Assembly (NCBI RefSeq): GCF_021917145.1
Contig: NC_061067.1
Span: 3,560,504 to 3,624,503 of the forward strand
DNA length: 64,000 nucleotides
DNA from: Hypomesus transpacificus
Taxonomy: Eukaryota > Chordata > Actinopteri > Osmeriformes > Osmeridae
Direction: 5' to 3'
The notes below the pieces were generated by a model. That model did no database searches and was not told the DNA's origin. It was given only the letters and a program-made list of their open reading frames with translations. The translations under genes were made by a program, and so were the position numbers. This document shows positions 30,033-45,000 of the stretch, piece after piece (position 1 is the first letter of the stretch; the number at the start of each line of letters is the position of its first letter).

Positions 30033-33000
30033 CTGTAGCACAAAAAGAAAATGATTGCAATAAAACAAAAAGTACAGCGTCAAAAATAAGACATTTTCTT
30101 TAGTTTAGTTTGGTTTCATGAAAGGTATATATGACAGATTGTGATGAGGTTAAGGACACCTGTCACTACATACTGAAACTAGAAAGGGTTTGAATGTAGG
30201 ACTGACCTGGGACTTCCAGATCATTACGGAGTGCGTCCGGTTTGAAGTTACTCAACCAGGGTGAGTATTCCTTCAGGTTTCCTGGCTCCTTTTGAAATCC
30301 ACGCATGGAGTCTACAAGCTTATCCACCTCAATCAGGAAGTTCTTTTCTTTCCTCTTTTTCCACAGTGTGGAGCCACCAGGTCCAAACAGTTTCTCAACT
30401 TCTTTGGCAAATTTCTATAGTGTGTATAAATAAACACAAAAAATAAGTAATGTCAAGTACAGCAAGTGTTACAAAAGAATGCTTCTTTGGTATCTTGGTT
30501 TAACATATGTAAAATGTATATGTTATCAGAGTACTTTTATTTGAAAAAATAAGATCAATTTATGCTGAATGAATGTGCCCTGAATGTAGTAGAATAATCC
30601 TTCCAAACCCTTAAAAATATTAAGGTTTCGTAAAGATGAATACTTATCCTATTTTACATATTGAATATGATATGGTCATTGGTACTGAGCAAGTACTGAG
30701 GTTGCTAACCTGAATGAACTTCCTGCGGAATGCTCCAACTCCTTGTGCCTTCTGATCTCCAAGAGCAGAATGCTGTTCATCATACAGCCTCTTCATCATC
30801 CTCTGATCAAAGCTCGGTTTCTCCAACTCGTTTTTCACACCATCCCACCAATCCTATTCCAGTCCAAAAACAAACCACCTTTTAAACAACTACTATTACC
30901 TTAGAAAACTTTGGATTTTTTTTCCCGCCATAACCATGACCAAAAACAATCACTGCAGGTATTGCTAAACTGTCACCAGTATCTATCTATGGTTACTACG
31001 ACTGAAGCATCATAACCTACCTTTATTTTTTGTCAATTAACTTAAAAATATATATATATTTTTTTTTTACAATAAAAGCTGTGGTAATGTGATTACTTTC
31101 AGTTATATTAATAACACTAGACAGTTACGGAAAGCTCAAGTAAAAAAATATTAAGTTGTACCTTAAAAAGCATTTCAGGGTTGGTCAACTGTTGCAGGGC
31201 ATCAACAAAGTTCTGCACTGCTCCTCCATCATCCAATACAGATTTGATCCTGGCCAACAGACGAACACCATTCCAAACAGTTTTTACAATCACACAAAGA
31301 AATACAGTCAATATCCATAATATGCCTAGTAATAATATAAATGATAATATAAATGTCTCTAATGCTACACTAAACTCAAGTACTTATCAAATGTTATTGG
31401 AAACAGTTGAGACTGGACCCAAACAATCATAGGGTAGGAACTTTAAACATAGGTGTGGTAATTATAACAAATGTGAATGGTTGGATTGCTCTTTTCAGAG
31501 CTGTCCATGGAAAGGGACTACCTGTCGACAAACTCCCGGTGCTTGTGTCCAGTAACAGATTCCTCAAACACATAGCTCTCACTGCTGATTATGTAGGCGT
31601 AAATGAGCGCTTGAGGGAAGCACTCTGCGATCTGAACAATGACGCTCTGCACCGCCACAGCCTCTGGTTTGTCCAAGAGGGCCAACATCTGACTGATCCA
31701 GCCAATCAGCTGCCAGCAAGGTACATCCACCATCTACAAACAAATGAACAGTAAAGTAACCTCCTTATATTTGTGTTTGATCGTTAATCAGCTTTGTCCA
31801 AGAGAAAGATCTAAGAATCTCTAGTTTCTGTTTCACAAACCTCTTTGGCCATAAGGTCCAGTGTTTCTGTTGGATAGAGCTCAATGATCTGCAGGAGACG
31901 AGGGAATTTGAGACGAGCCTCCTCAGAGTTCATCTTTAGGGCTTTGAGTCCACTTTCAACCACGTGCACAGGCAAGGACAGCAGCTCAGGAAATTCACTT
32001 ACTGCAACACAAAAACGTTTGGATAACTTTAGCAAGTCTCGCTGATAACTCAACTTTTATTGCAAATGTTTTTTGTTTTTTACTGATCTCCAGTATTTCT
32101 ATCACAATATCAGAACTATAATAATACAATATGAGTACTTATAAGTGGACTGCTAGAAATAAATAACATGATGTTCAGAAACACTCACTTTTATCGCTTT
32201 GTTCCTCTTTACGCAGTTGTTTGTCACAGAAGTTGGACAAAGCCATGTATGCTCCTGCGATGCCATCTGTGTCCACACAGTCCTGAGAGTACGACTGCAG
32301 CTCCTGGTCTGCCACCTTCACGGCTTCACAGAACCACTTCAACGCAGACTGCTCCAATCCCACAACTATCTGCAAGGTTAAACAAGACCAGTCTTTAAGT
32401 AAATTACTGTTATTTGATTATAATTAGGACGTAAGTAACATTAAGTTCATAAGTTTTTATTACAATACCTTGGGATGGTTGGTGATTTCGGGGGACCCAG
32501 CAAGTTGCGTAAGTCGTTCTAGTTTCTCTCTGTCGATAGTTTCCAGGACAGATGAGCTCTTGCTTACAGCAGAGGCCAGGATGTGGTAGGAGGTTCCCAG
32601 CAGCACAATTTGGTCTCTTAACACTTTGGGTGAAGCAGCTTGAAAATCTGCCTTTAGGTCATCTACAGGAAGATGATAATGGAAAACAATGACTTGATGG
32701 TATAACCATGATGGTGTAAATTTGGGAAAAACTCTGTAATCTCTACAGAAACAAGATAATGCAGTATGTAGCCAGACTAGACACTTAAGTGAGATGAACA
32801 TTTGGCCAGGGAAGGCAGTAAGAAGAGTTCTGCTTACCTAGTAGTGGAATAGTCTTGAGTGTGGTGCTAATCTGTTCCAGTGGGCCCTGGGACAGGCTAC
32901 GTTTGTGGCTGAAACGAGTGAAGCTGTGGACCCAACGCATGAGCCAGCTTCTCTGCGTCTTTGCTTCCCTGTGGAGCTCCTTCAGCAGCTTGGTGGCCAC

Positions 33001-36000
33001 AGGGAAGTTACTCTGTAAAAACAACCAATCAATAGTTTCAGTTAAGACCAAGTGGTTCTACATTCAGCATTTATCATCACAATATTTTTTCTTTTGGATT
33101 TTTCACCTGTTTCCATGCACTGTCAGCCATGCAAATCTTCATGGTGAACTTGCAGTCCTGCACCAGTTGGTTGAGGTTATCGTCTCCTGTTGGCTCATCC
33201 ACTTCCATTCTCTCTGTGCCATTTAGTTTCTCGCATATCTTATCCAAGAAGAAACACCTGCAACAAACAACGTCATTTTAAGTCAATAATGTACTAATTC
33301 CCTTAATGTACTTCCCCACCTCATGCCCATTAAATAGAAATAGAACCCAACAATACGTTTCTATAACTTACCGAGATGTTATGACATCATCCCATACTTT
33401 GATTGGATCCATTTTGACATCCGGATATCGGTCAGTCCATAACTTGATGAGGTTCTTCAGGGAGTTTATTGAAACTGAGAGATATGTAAAAATATGTCAT
33501 TCATCATTCCATGTCGTGCCTTGAAATGGCTAAAGTTCGTCAAACTGAGAATAAAAGACCACTCACCGTCTCCAGTGATGAACTGAAGGAAATCCTGGAC
33601 CTCAATCAGGGCTTGAACCGACTGAAGAATGGTCAGCCGACTTTGGTTCAAAAGAGTATCAACACTGGAGTAATCCTTCATGAGACAGAAAATGTATATG
33701 CTTCACCAACATGTACAATTTAAATGATTGGGTAACAGTGAAAAAACATACAGTTCCTTTAACAACACTAGATGAATAACAATATGCCAATAAGCAACCA
33801 GGCCTAATCCAGTATGTAGTTAAATAAAATCACAGATAATTTCTATAAGACCAGTGCATTTGGACAGATGATAAAGTCACTATAGGTGCACAATCTGACA
33901 GGAACAAGATAAATATAAAAAAAGATATATAATATATAAAAACAAGATAGAGAAAAAAAGAAAGATATTAGCATTGTTTCCATTGCTCACGCACTGACCT
34001 GCATGAAGATCTGCATACAGTTATTGGCATAATACTTGGCCCGGTCATAGTCCTCCTGCAGGATGTATAGTAGACTGAGCTCCTGGCTGTACTGACTCTC
34101 CAGGAGGTTCTTGCGCTCTTGCACCTTCATGCTGTTGTCCACAAAACTGAGGAGATCCTGGTTCCTCTCCCCTAACTGGAGTTGTTTCAGCATGCTGCGC
34201 ATCATGTATTTCAAGTATGTTTCCTGTCAAACGCACACGTATCTTATGAAATATATGTCATTTTTGCAGTTCCCATTTACCTGGTTAACAGTATATTCTT
34301 TACTTGTACTTTGGTGCACAACAATAGCATTTTCCAGCACTTTGATACAACTAGATTTTGTGGCCTCTACTGCACTCTGAAGCATGGACTTCATCTAAAC
34401 TTGATGATAAACAAGCCCAATTTCACAACACCTCAACAAAAAGTAAATTAACATCAATAAGTAAAACAAAAAAGTGATGAGGCAGTATAGCGCAGAGTAC
34501 CTGAAAGAAGGAGTCATTCCACATATTCTCCAGGTTAACTGGGGAGTTCTCATCGATGTTGACGGTGGAGCAGTAATGCAGAGACTTCCACTCTCCCAGG
34601 TGGTTGTAGGCTTCCAGAGCAGCAGTCTCCCAGAAGTCTTTTTCCGAGTCAGTGGGATCAGCACCATCCCAATCCTCAGTGTTGAGAGCCTGCCATATTG
34701 GGTGACAAAATATTACACTGAAAAGAACCACATGTGGGGAAGTATACATACCCGATGTTGTGTATTTTTCAAGTCATTTAGAATATGCAAGGGATTGATC
34801 ATTCTAGTCAATACCCTACCTCATTGTAAAGTGTCACTGCCTCCGCATAGTCACTCCTTGCTTCTGCCTGCACAGCTGTGGAAGTGATGGGCTTTGTTCC
34901 AATTTTTCCACCAAAGATACCCCTTACAACATCATAGTCCCCCAAAGACCTATAGAGCCTGGGGAAAAACATAGTATATTTATTGATATCCTTAGGTGAT
35001 TACAATCAACCAATCAGATTATTTAATGTTCCTATTGTATCGTTTGCACTATCTGTATTTTTAGGTTAGATTGTAAATTAGGGCTACTTATATTTTATTT
35101 TTTATTCCCCTTAGTATTAGCGAGACCCCCCTTAGTATTAGCTAGACTTTGCTCCTTTTGTATAGTTAGTCCACATATTTAAGTTTCAATATTCCTATAT
35201 GTTTAATGTATGCACCTCCCTGCCAAAGTAAATTCCTTGTTTGTGCAAACATTCATGGCGAATAAAATCCTTCTGATTATTTAGTACTTTGCAAGATGGA
35301 TCCACTTTTCAGTGTCAGGGGGGATCTGTTTGTGTCCGCGTGGCCGCTTGGTAGGGGGCTCCTGGGAGCTGCAGCCCTGCAGCAAGCCTTTCTCCAGAAG
35401 CAAGATGCCTGATGGCTGCTGGAGGCTGGCAATGCAGCTGAAGCTGATGACTGCAGGATTAATGTGAAGCAACTCGGTGTGTTGGTAGCACATATCCTGA
35501 AAACAAACGTGATGTTTCAACTTGAGGGGTGTGATACAAATATTAATAATTTTGTATTCACTTAGCAGAAGCTTTTATCTATCACAACATCAAGGGGGAA
35601 ATTTGAACCTTGAACCTTTTGATCTGCAGGCAAATGCTCTACCACTGACTAATACCCTTATCCATAAAGTCTGTAAATACTTTAAATGAAAATTAGTTGA
35701 GGCAAACCTGAACACATGCAACAAAAGGGGGAAAGAAGCCTATGCTCTTGCTCAGGAACTTGTTCAGATCTGTCTGGAGCTTTTCATAGATCCTCTTCTT
35801 CTCAGCAGTAGATCTGTGGTCTTCCATCTCCCGCAGGACACCAGCAAACAGAGAACTGAACAATTGTTTGGCAAGAGTGGGATCTCTCTAAGGAAACATG
35901 TGAAAGAAGATGAACTCAGACAAGGTAATATTCTGTTAGATGGTGAATCTGCACCTGCCGGAGGGTATTGGTGGTATTTATTTTAAGTAAATCTCCATAC

Positions 36001-39000
36001 ATAAAAAAGACAGTTTTTACTTAATCATCGTGAGGTTCTGTGTGTAGATTTGAGGACAAAATATACTTAATTCCCTATTGAGTAAGACTGTACTGTAATT
36101 TAAAAACTTAGTGCAAAAGTAATGGATTAATTGTAGATACAAACAGGCAGACTAACCTGAGCCAAAGCTTGAAGTGGGGCAATGAGGCTGCTATGCTGGA
36201 TCTGGATATCCGGCAAGTCTCCAACTCTGTAGCTGCGATACAGAGTCACCTGGGACTCCCTTTTTAACCTCTCTTCAGCCATGCTTTCCTACACACAGGT
36301 GTGAAAACAGACATTTTTTTAACAAATTTTACTTTACATAGTTTTGGATCTCAGAGGTGCAGCACAACAAAATTAATACCTGCTTTTGCTTCTGTAGACG
36401 GATTTCTTTCCTTGCAAATTGTAAACCGACTTTTTCCTGGTCCTTGAGGAACCTGCGCCTTAGTCTCAGTATGTCAGCACGTCGCTCACTCTCAGCTGTT
36501 GGGGAAAAAATTACAAATACGGTCAATTCTGTAAGAGATCGGTTAAAAGTCCCAGGCGCAACTCGGTATAGAAACTTCACGCTGGGGAAGGATGTTCTTA
36601 AGAAGCAGTAGTTCATGTGAAATCTCCATAGCAACTAATTCCAACTGACAAGAAAAGTGACTGGCCTTTACTGCGACTGTTGCCCTCGTCTGAGGGCGCG
36701 CCGAGGTGCTTGGTGCCGAAGCCTTCGCCAGTTTGCCTCCAAGCTGCTGAATGTCTTTCAGTCTTCTTTCCAAATCCCAGCAAAGAGGATGATGTGTCAG
36801 ACGACTGTGTGTACTCTCCTAAAGTGTCCACACTGCTGCCCGTCAACCAGTTAAATGCTGTTCGACGACCTAAAATTCCCAATAAACACACCACAAAACA
36901 AAAGCAAAGAAACAATAGCGACTTTCAGCCAAGTGTTTGATTATGTTCGATTTTGGCCAAGCACTTTTCATTCCGGTGCATTCCTGATCGGATGCATCAC
37001 AAACCCCTAACCCTATGTGTCGTATCTTCATAACTAAATAAGAGTTCATAGCTAGAGCGTTGCTGTACCTGAAGTCTGAGTTTGACTGAACTCCAGGGAG
37101 GCCTGTGTGGCTCTGAGCTGGCCACCCAGTGTGCCCCCCTGCTGAGACCCCAAGCTCTCCTGGCCCTGGGTAGCTTGGGTATCCACAAACATAGGGGTCA
37201 TTACAGTGCTCCTGAACCGCCAGTTGGAATCGATCACGTAGTCCTGATAAAATACAAAAAGATTGGGAGAAAAGCGGTTCAGAGAGAGAACAGTTACACA
37301 CTGTTCAGTTCTATTTAAAATGGTATTGTAGTTATTGCACAAGGACTGGAGGAAGAGGTGCTCAGTAGCACAGCAGTCATCTTGCTCACACAAATCATTA
37401 AAATGCGTTGCTTCTATGAAAGCCCTTGATAAACTTGCCATATGGTATTTGCAGTAGTGTTGTGTTTTGATGGTAACAATCTACTTGGTACAGCATCTGA
37501 CTGAAACGGGTTTATATGATATTTATATACTTACCTGAAATTTGCATTCGGACAAGGGGTACTCAAACATGTTGCGTGTGAAGTCTGGACTCTGACTGGT
37601 CATCTCGAGCATCAAGTTGGTTGCCAGGCTTAAGAAGCAGCGCTCGATGCGGCTGGAGTACAGGGACTCGAGCAGCACCAGCATGCGCTCCAGGGTGACA
37701 GTGGGCAGACGCTTCTCATGACACCAGAAATTGCGCACATACAATCTGTAGACAGTTTGGGTACATACAGTCTGTAGACAGTTTGGGGCAAACGGCTGTT
37801 CATTGGACATTTCTGTTTCCGTTAAGATTTCATTACAATGCTATATTTCAAAAATATGTGTCTGGTAAAGGTAATACAAATGACATTATTACACTACCCA
37901 CACATTCTTGATGTAATAATGTATTCCTGATTGTGATACATACAGTAGATACAATTTTCAAAACTGTCAGCACTGACACATTTTGAGTTTAGAAATTGAA
38001 CCAACTTCTAGGTATGGTTAAATTATGATTATAATTCATTTTGAAATGCTAAGACTGTTAGATGTCAATACTTACTGAAGGCCTTGATTTTCATCAACAA
38101 GTCCCTGAAGGAGGATTTCCTTTGCGGTGTTAAGCACCTCTACTGAGGTGCTGTCAGACATACTCTCTGCATCACTGCAAACACATTGTCCAAAACTTAT
38201 TTCGAGCCACAATTTATATTTTTAGTAATATCGTCCAGAGAAATTGTTATCTTCCTTAACATCTTATTGCAGTAATATCTTCATCACCAGTGCTGCTGAT
38301 AAACGGACTAATCGGATATTGGATCGGATATTTATTTCCTGCATTATCATTTACAACTGCTAACCCCTCCGTCCCTGAGCACTCAAAGGCACCAGGAGAC
38401 AAGACTAAAGCTAGAGACACTCACACCAACGCTAAGGAAATGTAAAGCAAAGTCGTTTACAAATATATCTTTTTTTTTTTCTTCATGTTTTTCATAAGGC
38501 TGAGAGTGGATGAATGATGGAGCCCAACCTGTAGTTATCCTGGATCCACATGAAGATATCGTACATTCTCTCTCGGCAGGCAGGGGAGGGATGGGAGATA
38601 AAAGAGGTGACTCCTCCCAGGAACTCCTGAAGCTCTTGTGGCTTCAGCAGGGCCAGGATCTTGTGCAAGATGTCTAGACACACTCTCTGCCTAGCCTCAT
38701 CCCTGGAAGAAAAAAGGTTTCCAACCACATTAGTTGTTTTCACCATTCCAGCTATAATTGACAGCTCCTCTTTTACTATTATTGGGAGGGTGGAACACAG
38801 AGGGCGAAATGTCCTAAAGATTTTTCAGCCATTGGTGATGCAAAATCCCTGTAAGGAACAGCTATGGAGGGGTCACAATATAGGACAAAATTACAGCACA
38901 ACTGGTAAAGTGTTGGCTAACCCTCGTTACCGAGTGAAAGATACCTTTGTTCCATGATCTGAGTGAAGCCCTTGGTCTTCAGATGACAGTAGATGTCAGG

Positions 39001-42000
39001 GATGACCTCTGCTCGGCTTGATATGCACTCCAGACAGTGAGTCTTCAAAGCACCATGAAGCTTCGGCAGCAGGAAAAACACTGAGTTTACAAACCTGGTG
39101 ATACAAAAACACAATCACATACAAACATGTAAGTAGTATACTCCTCAGCATCAAGATTTCCTAGTATAGTATGGTAAATGATGTAATAAGATAGGAAAGG
39201 AATTAAAACAAATGTAAACTCCTACCGGTCAATGAATGGAGGAAAGTGCTTTGAGACTTTGCTCAAGCAAATAATGAATTTGTCCTCCATCTTTTTTCTC
39301 TTCAGATCATCTAACTTGCTAGCAGTGAGCTCCAGCAATGATTCATGAGGGAGCTAAAAGAAAAATTATGAAGGGACTGTGTAAATAGAAGTTTACAAAC
39401 CTCTAATGTTACCTGAATGATGAGTCTAAAATCCCCAGCTGTTTAAGAATCAGTTGAACTAAAATGTTACATTTAATTATTACAGTTACATTTTTTTACT
39501 ATTTTGAGTTTCCCCAGTAGGTTGAATTACATGTTCAAAATAAAGTATTAAGAAAAAGGAAAACTTTCCCTACAAGACAAATCTATACCATCAACTTATT
39601 CTATTATTTACTCATAATTGTGTTTTTTTTTTTCTGTATTGTATCTATCTCAAAGTGTTCCTTATGTGTAACAGCATTTACTCAAAGGACATGATCATAA
39701 TTTAAACTTCACTTACATCCCTTTCAGTCAGGTTCTTCAGTGTTAGGCCGATAATCTCAGCAGAAGCACAATAAATTTCCTTATACCTCGTGAAGGAAAT
39801 ATTGTTGCTAAGAGACTGGATGTACCTGAAAATACATGTCAACAATGTCCAACTTTAAACATCCAACTACCCCACACAAATTATTTCAGTCTTCAAAGTC
39901 CTCAGTGCAAAAAGTACAATGATCAAAACCTTTATCAAAGCTAAATATATTGTCATTTCAATTTTAACCAAGTGAGACGCACAACTGTTTACCTGTCATA
40001 CTCTATTCCACATGTTGGATCATAAGCAGGGAGGCTGTTGGCAAGAAAGATCCCCAGGAGCTGAAGCCCTACAGAGTTGTCCTTACTGTTTGGGTCCATA
40101 CCACGGAAGCGCTCATAAATAATGCTGGAACACAAAATATATCATGTATAAAATTGTACCTTTCTAGTAAAGTGGTATTTTAAAGTGGCTGGTTTCCCTC
40201 CAATGTTTTATTCATAAGGTCAATAGTGAACAAATATACTTAGTTTACGTATACACAAATGTAATTGCCATACCCCCTGGCCTCAAATGTCCTTACTTGT
40301 AGGGTACATTCAAGCAGTCTTTCCAGCATTCCACCACTATGCGAATGATCTCCAGGTTGTTCCTGAAGACAGGCTTCTTGTTGTGGAAGCAGTTTTTCAT
40401 TAGGAACTCAAGTAAACGATTGGCCAGTACTTCATTTCTTGTGTTACCCTGGGAAAAGGAATAACATAATCTATGATAAGTCTTTTTTTATTTTATCTTT
40501 CTACATTCTTATCACACCCCAAACTCCATTCCAAGTGATATAACATGACAGTAGATTTAAGTAGATTTCGGATGTTAAAATGCTTAAGAACCTTGGGAGT
40601 GGTTACGCTGATCCAGGAGAGGATTGTGACCACTATATCCACCACCATGAAGTGAATACCTTCACCTCCATTATTTCCAGACACCACAAGTTGTAATAGT
40701 GGCCCCAACCAAAAGCTGGCATATGGACGAAAAACCTAGAAAAATAAAGAGCAAAGAGACACGGTTCAGGCAGGATTATTCAACATGATTGACACGTTTG
40801 GTGAGCAATGATGTATGGACTACAGGATGGAGTTCATGCATCAAAGGATGGATGAAGCACTGTATGGATAGAAACATGGATGATGCTTGGATGGAGGGAT
40901 AGACAAAGTGTAGAGTGAAGGATCATTCACCTCTTCCGCGTTGATGATGAGCTTTGAAATGAAAAGTTGAATGTTAAGTGGTGTTGCTGGGTTCCCCAAC
41001 TTCCCATGCAGAAATTTCATCCAGGGTGGGAGTTCACTGGGAACACTTCCCTACCAAACAAAAAATGTATAATGTGACGTTAGTGCAGAGAAAAAAAAAC
41101 AACAACCTTTGTGCTTTGCACATTGCATGTTTCAATAGAAATCATATATGGTAAACATTCTGCAATACCATGGTTTGACTTAATGTTACCACTGTCACTA
41201 ACAAAACATAAATGATCATGCTCCTGTTCATTCTGTTCTTTCCATTTGATCGTTTCAGTACATGTCACTTCCACCCTGTGACACTCACCTGCTCTACTTT
41301 GGGGGTGATGTTGTTCCTCTGCATGTGGCCCAGCAGGGCCGTCATAGTGGCCATGCACTCATGCTGGTTCAACTCATCCATTTCCAGATCCACAGCCACA
41401 TCTTCTACTCTCTCCGTTGCTTCCTTTAGATAGACAGACATTTTTTTGACCACTTGATTGATGAGGGGAAATTGCACAGTCAATACCTTCCTGTATTTAT
41501 CCCATCGATTCAGATGATCAAAGGTTCTACACATTTTCAGTTCATTTAAGTTCAACAGACTGAACTGTGTGAAGGTCCTGCAAATTGTCCAAAGGGGTCC
41601 CTCCATTTCTACATAATCAACGTTACTGAGAAGAGAAACGAGACGTTGTTGAGGACTTCAGCCTTACTTACCCTTTTCCTACTCGTCCGCTTTTGCCCCA
41701 CAGCACTCTGGGAACTGTAGGAGAAACTCTGGACTCCAGTTGAGAAGTCAAACTGACTCATCTCCTCACTCAGGCTACTGTCAGCCATGTAGGACTGGGA
41801 GGATAGGTAGACTGGGTCTTCTGGATTGAACACAAAGTACAAAAATGCAGAGTAGAGTGTGCTACTGACCAGGCATGAGCAGGGGAACAATAGAATTGCT
41901 GAGGCTTGAACTAATTGAGGGAAGGTAATAATGAACAGCATGGTCAATGTTTATAGACCATGTCAAAAACAGTATCTCTTCAAATGGTAATTGCAACGGG

Positions 42001-45000
42001 TGGCTGGTTTGATCAACAGTAAGCTTACCTCTGTTTTCTTCACTCACTTCCTTCCGAACCATTATGTATTTCTTCTTTCTCTCAAGAGGTACCTACAGAA
42101 ACCAAAGAAAAGGACTAGTTCTGAGTGACCAATTAAAATTATTTAATTGGAGGTAATAATAAAAAATGAACATACCTCAACTTCAATTGGGAATCTGTAT
42201 GTCCTTTCAGTATTGATGATATTCTCAAAAATAAACTGATTCTGGAAAAGAATAAAAAATACATTTAAAAAAGTTAATAGGAGTAAATGCATGGTAGTTG
42301 TCTTCTTTTACAGTTACGTATGCTGTCTGCACATTTTGAAACTCTCACATTTAGGGAGAACTATGGCATTGTAGTCTTGCTATTGAATTCATCCAATTGA
42401 AAGCCCTATAATTGTTTCCACAAATACTCGTCTTATTGTGTATTGAATTCAGACTTTAATATTTACCTTCTCAGGCTTTTCTGTAAAGAGGAATCCTTGG
42501 TAGAATTTGGTCTCATTGAAACTGCAGCTGATGACTGCCGTGGCACAGTTATATGCAGCACAATGGTACAGCCTCCTCTGCTCCAGCAGTTGGCTTTCCC
42601 CTGTCATGTTTTCAGTGAAGGCTTCAAAGCAGGACCTGAAGGAAATTCAAATTTAATTAACCATTTATCCACTGTGTCTCCCCAAGTTTCTCATGTAGAG
42701 TTGCTGCTGCCATATGTCCCGCTGTTTTTGAAAGCAAAGTTCTGACTCGAAAAACTGCAAAATAAATAATAATATAGTAAACTGTTTCAACTTCTTGTCC
42801 AAACACAATCTGTTCTGATCTACTGATGAGTTGACCTACTTGATGAGTGCTTTCGACAGCTCATTGCCCTCTGTATTGGCTGTGCCACAGAAGGCCTGGT
42901 TGATCTGGGAGTTCTTAGAATAGAGCTGCTCTTTGGGAAGCCTCGAGTACAGCAGCTCCATTAGCTTGTAGCAGCCATTCTTCTTCATCAACTGGGCTTC
43001 AAACACCACCTCACTGGACTGGAGAAGGACAAACGTGGGGGAAATGTGAATCTTTAAACATACCATAATAGTTCCTCTAAGGTACATTTACATTTTTGCC
43101 CCTTTAGCAGATGCAAGTGGATAGACTCCTTAGTTATCACTAGAGAACCATACCTAAGAGGGTGCATCACAAGCCACAGTACACTATCATACACTAAACA
43201 TGCACATACGTGGACATACATTTGGACAAATACCAGGAACCATAGTCCTTGGTTACTAAGTCAAGCTATGCTGATCTGCCCTTCTAATCCATCCATGCAA
43301 AACATGAGACCTAACCAGCTCAGTGCCTAACCTTAGTGAAGCGCAAGTGTAAAGAGGCCATGATGGTCGAGATGTTAGCGACAAAGAAGTCATCCAGGGC
43401 CTTTGGGTCACAGTGAGAGGCCAGAGGCAGCAGGACCCTATCCAGCATGGCCTGCACCATGGACGGTACTGGAACGTCCCCCTTCTCGAAGGTTCTGTAC
43501 ACAGCACATAGGAGCAGCACCTGCCGCTCAGGGTTGGACCTGGTCACATCGGAACACACGTAAAAGAGTAAAAGTGAGTAAAAACACAACAATGTGACAA
43601 AAAACACGCAATGCAACACTGTGTAGCTCCATGTATGAATCGTGAGAGTTGTGGGACACTGACTGTCTGGCTATCTTCTGGAAACAGGTTTGGAAAAGGT
43701 CCTCCATGATGTGTACTGTGTCCCGACACAGAACTTCAGCCAGCAGTTTCAACAGCAGCGGACTTTGAGAGAGTTCCAAGGCATCCAGAAACTAAACACA
43801 AGACGCTCCATCACCAAAAATGCTCACGTCTATAAACGGTTAACCAAACTATGGCCAAAGAAGTGAATTTAAAATAATTAAAGTTGTCAATTGTTCAAAG
43901 ACTTTCCTTCTACCTTGCGAATACATTCCATGTAGTTATTGCGCTGCAGTGATCCCCTGGAGAACTCATCTGACTGCATGGGGAAGTGAGAGGCCACCAG
44001 GGCCTCCAGAGCCCTCTGCAGCTCAGCCAGAGGCTCCTCAGGCAGGGTGGTAAAGAAGGGCAGGATGATGAGGGCCTGACTCTGCAGACAGGCAACACAA
44101 ACGACAGACATGGCAAATATGATATGATTTCTTTTTGTATCTACGTAGTTATGCGGAACGCTTTGAGTGTTGTCTGGGTCTGTGCGTGGCTGATATTCAC
44201 GTTCTGAAACCTATCATTCACCCCCTATGTATTTAGGTATGTTGATTAAGATGTCTTACTTTGAGATTCAAAGGGAGTGTCATGTCTACTATGAGTGTGG
44301 TGAAAGTGGTGAAGACCACATGAAAAGCCTTATGGTCTGTGTTCGAACACACGGATGAATCGATCTGAGAGGAGAGAAAAAAAAAAGAGATTAAAACAAC
44401 ATTTACAGTAACTGGAAAAGCGAATGAACCGCTGAGTGGTGTGAATCTGCACCTGCAGAAGCTTGGAGAGGAGAACGAGAGTGGCAGTCTTGCTTTCGGG
44501 AGTAGAGGCGCTCGTGCCCCACCAGGGGTGCAGACAGTCCCACCTCTGCAGCACAAGCTCAACCAGCCTGCTTCCGTGGTTCTTCCTAACCACACGCTCC
44601 CGGAAACTGTGGTCCAGCATGCCATTCAACAGCACGCTCACCTGCCAGACAAAAACACACACCAAACCATGTGAGAAAATATGGAAAAAATGTAACCCTA
44701 ACCCTAACTGTGGTCCAGCATGCCATTCAACAGCACGCTCACCTGCCAGACACAAACACACACCAAACCATGTGAGAAAATATGGAAAAAATGCTATTTG
44801 GCTGACATACAGTATATGATATTGTATACCTGGTACCTGTATCATGTACTTGCATACAACCAAATCATTTATTAAAAGTTAAATAATAAATGAGGGTGTC
44901 TCCAGTACCATGCTGGGGTTGTGGGTGGCAGCCTTCATTAGCTTTGGCACAGTGTTGTCTATGTTACTCAGCAGCTCCGAGTTGACAGTCATCTGAAAGA

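Noticed and set aside
36543-37301. Overlapping minus-strand ORFs of 76-143 codons as separate genes
   Set aside because: They are the wrong frames or unspliced readings of prkdc exons 58 and 59, whose spliced frame matches DNA-PKcs.
44693-44705. Chromosome end or subtelomere
   Set aside because: Only two telomeric hexamers are present, inside a gene with intact flanks on both sides. It is junction filler.
44706-44742. A second, alternative exon 37 of prkdc
   Set aside because: The copy has an acceptor but no donor and runs into a TAG after 12 codons. It is a duplicated fragment, not a usable exon.
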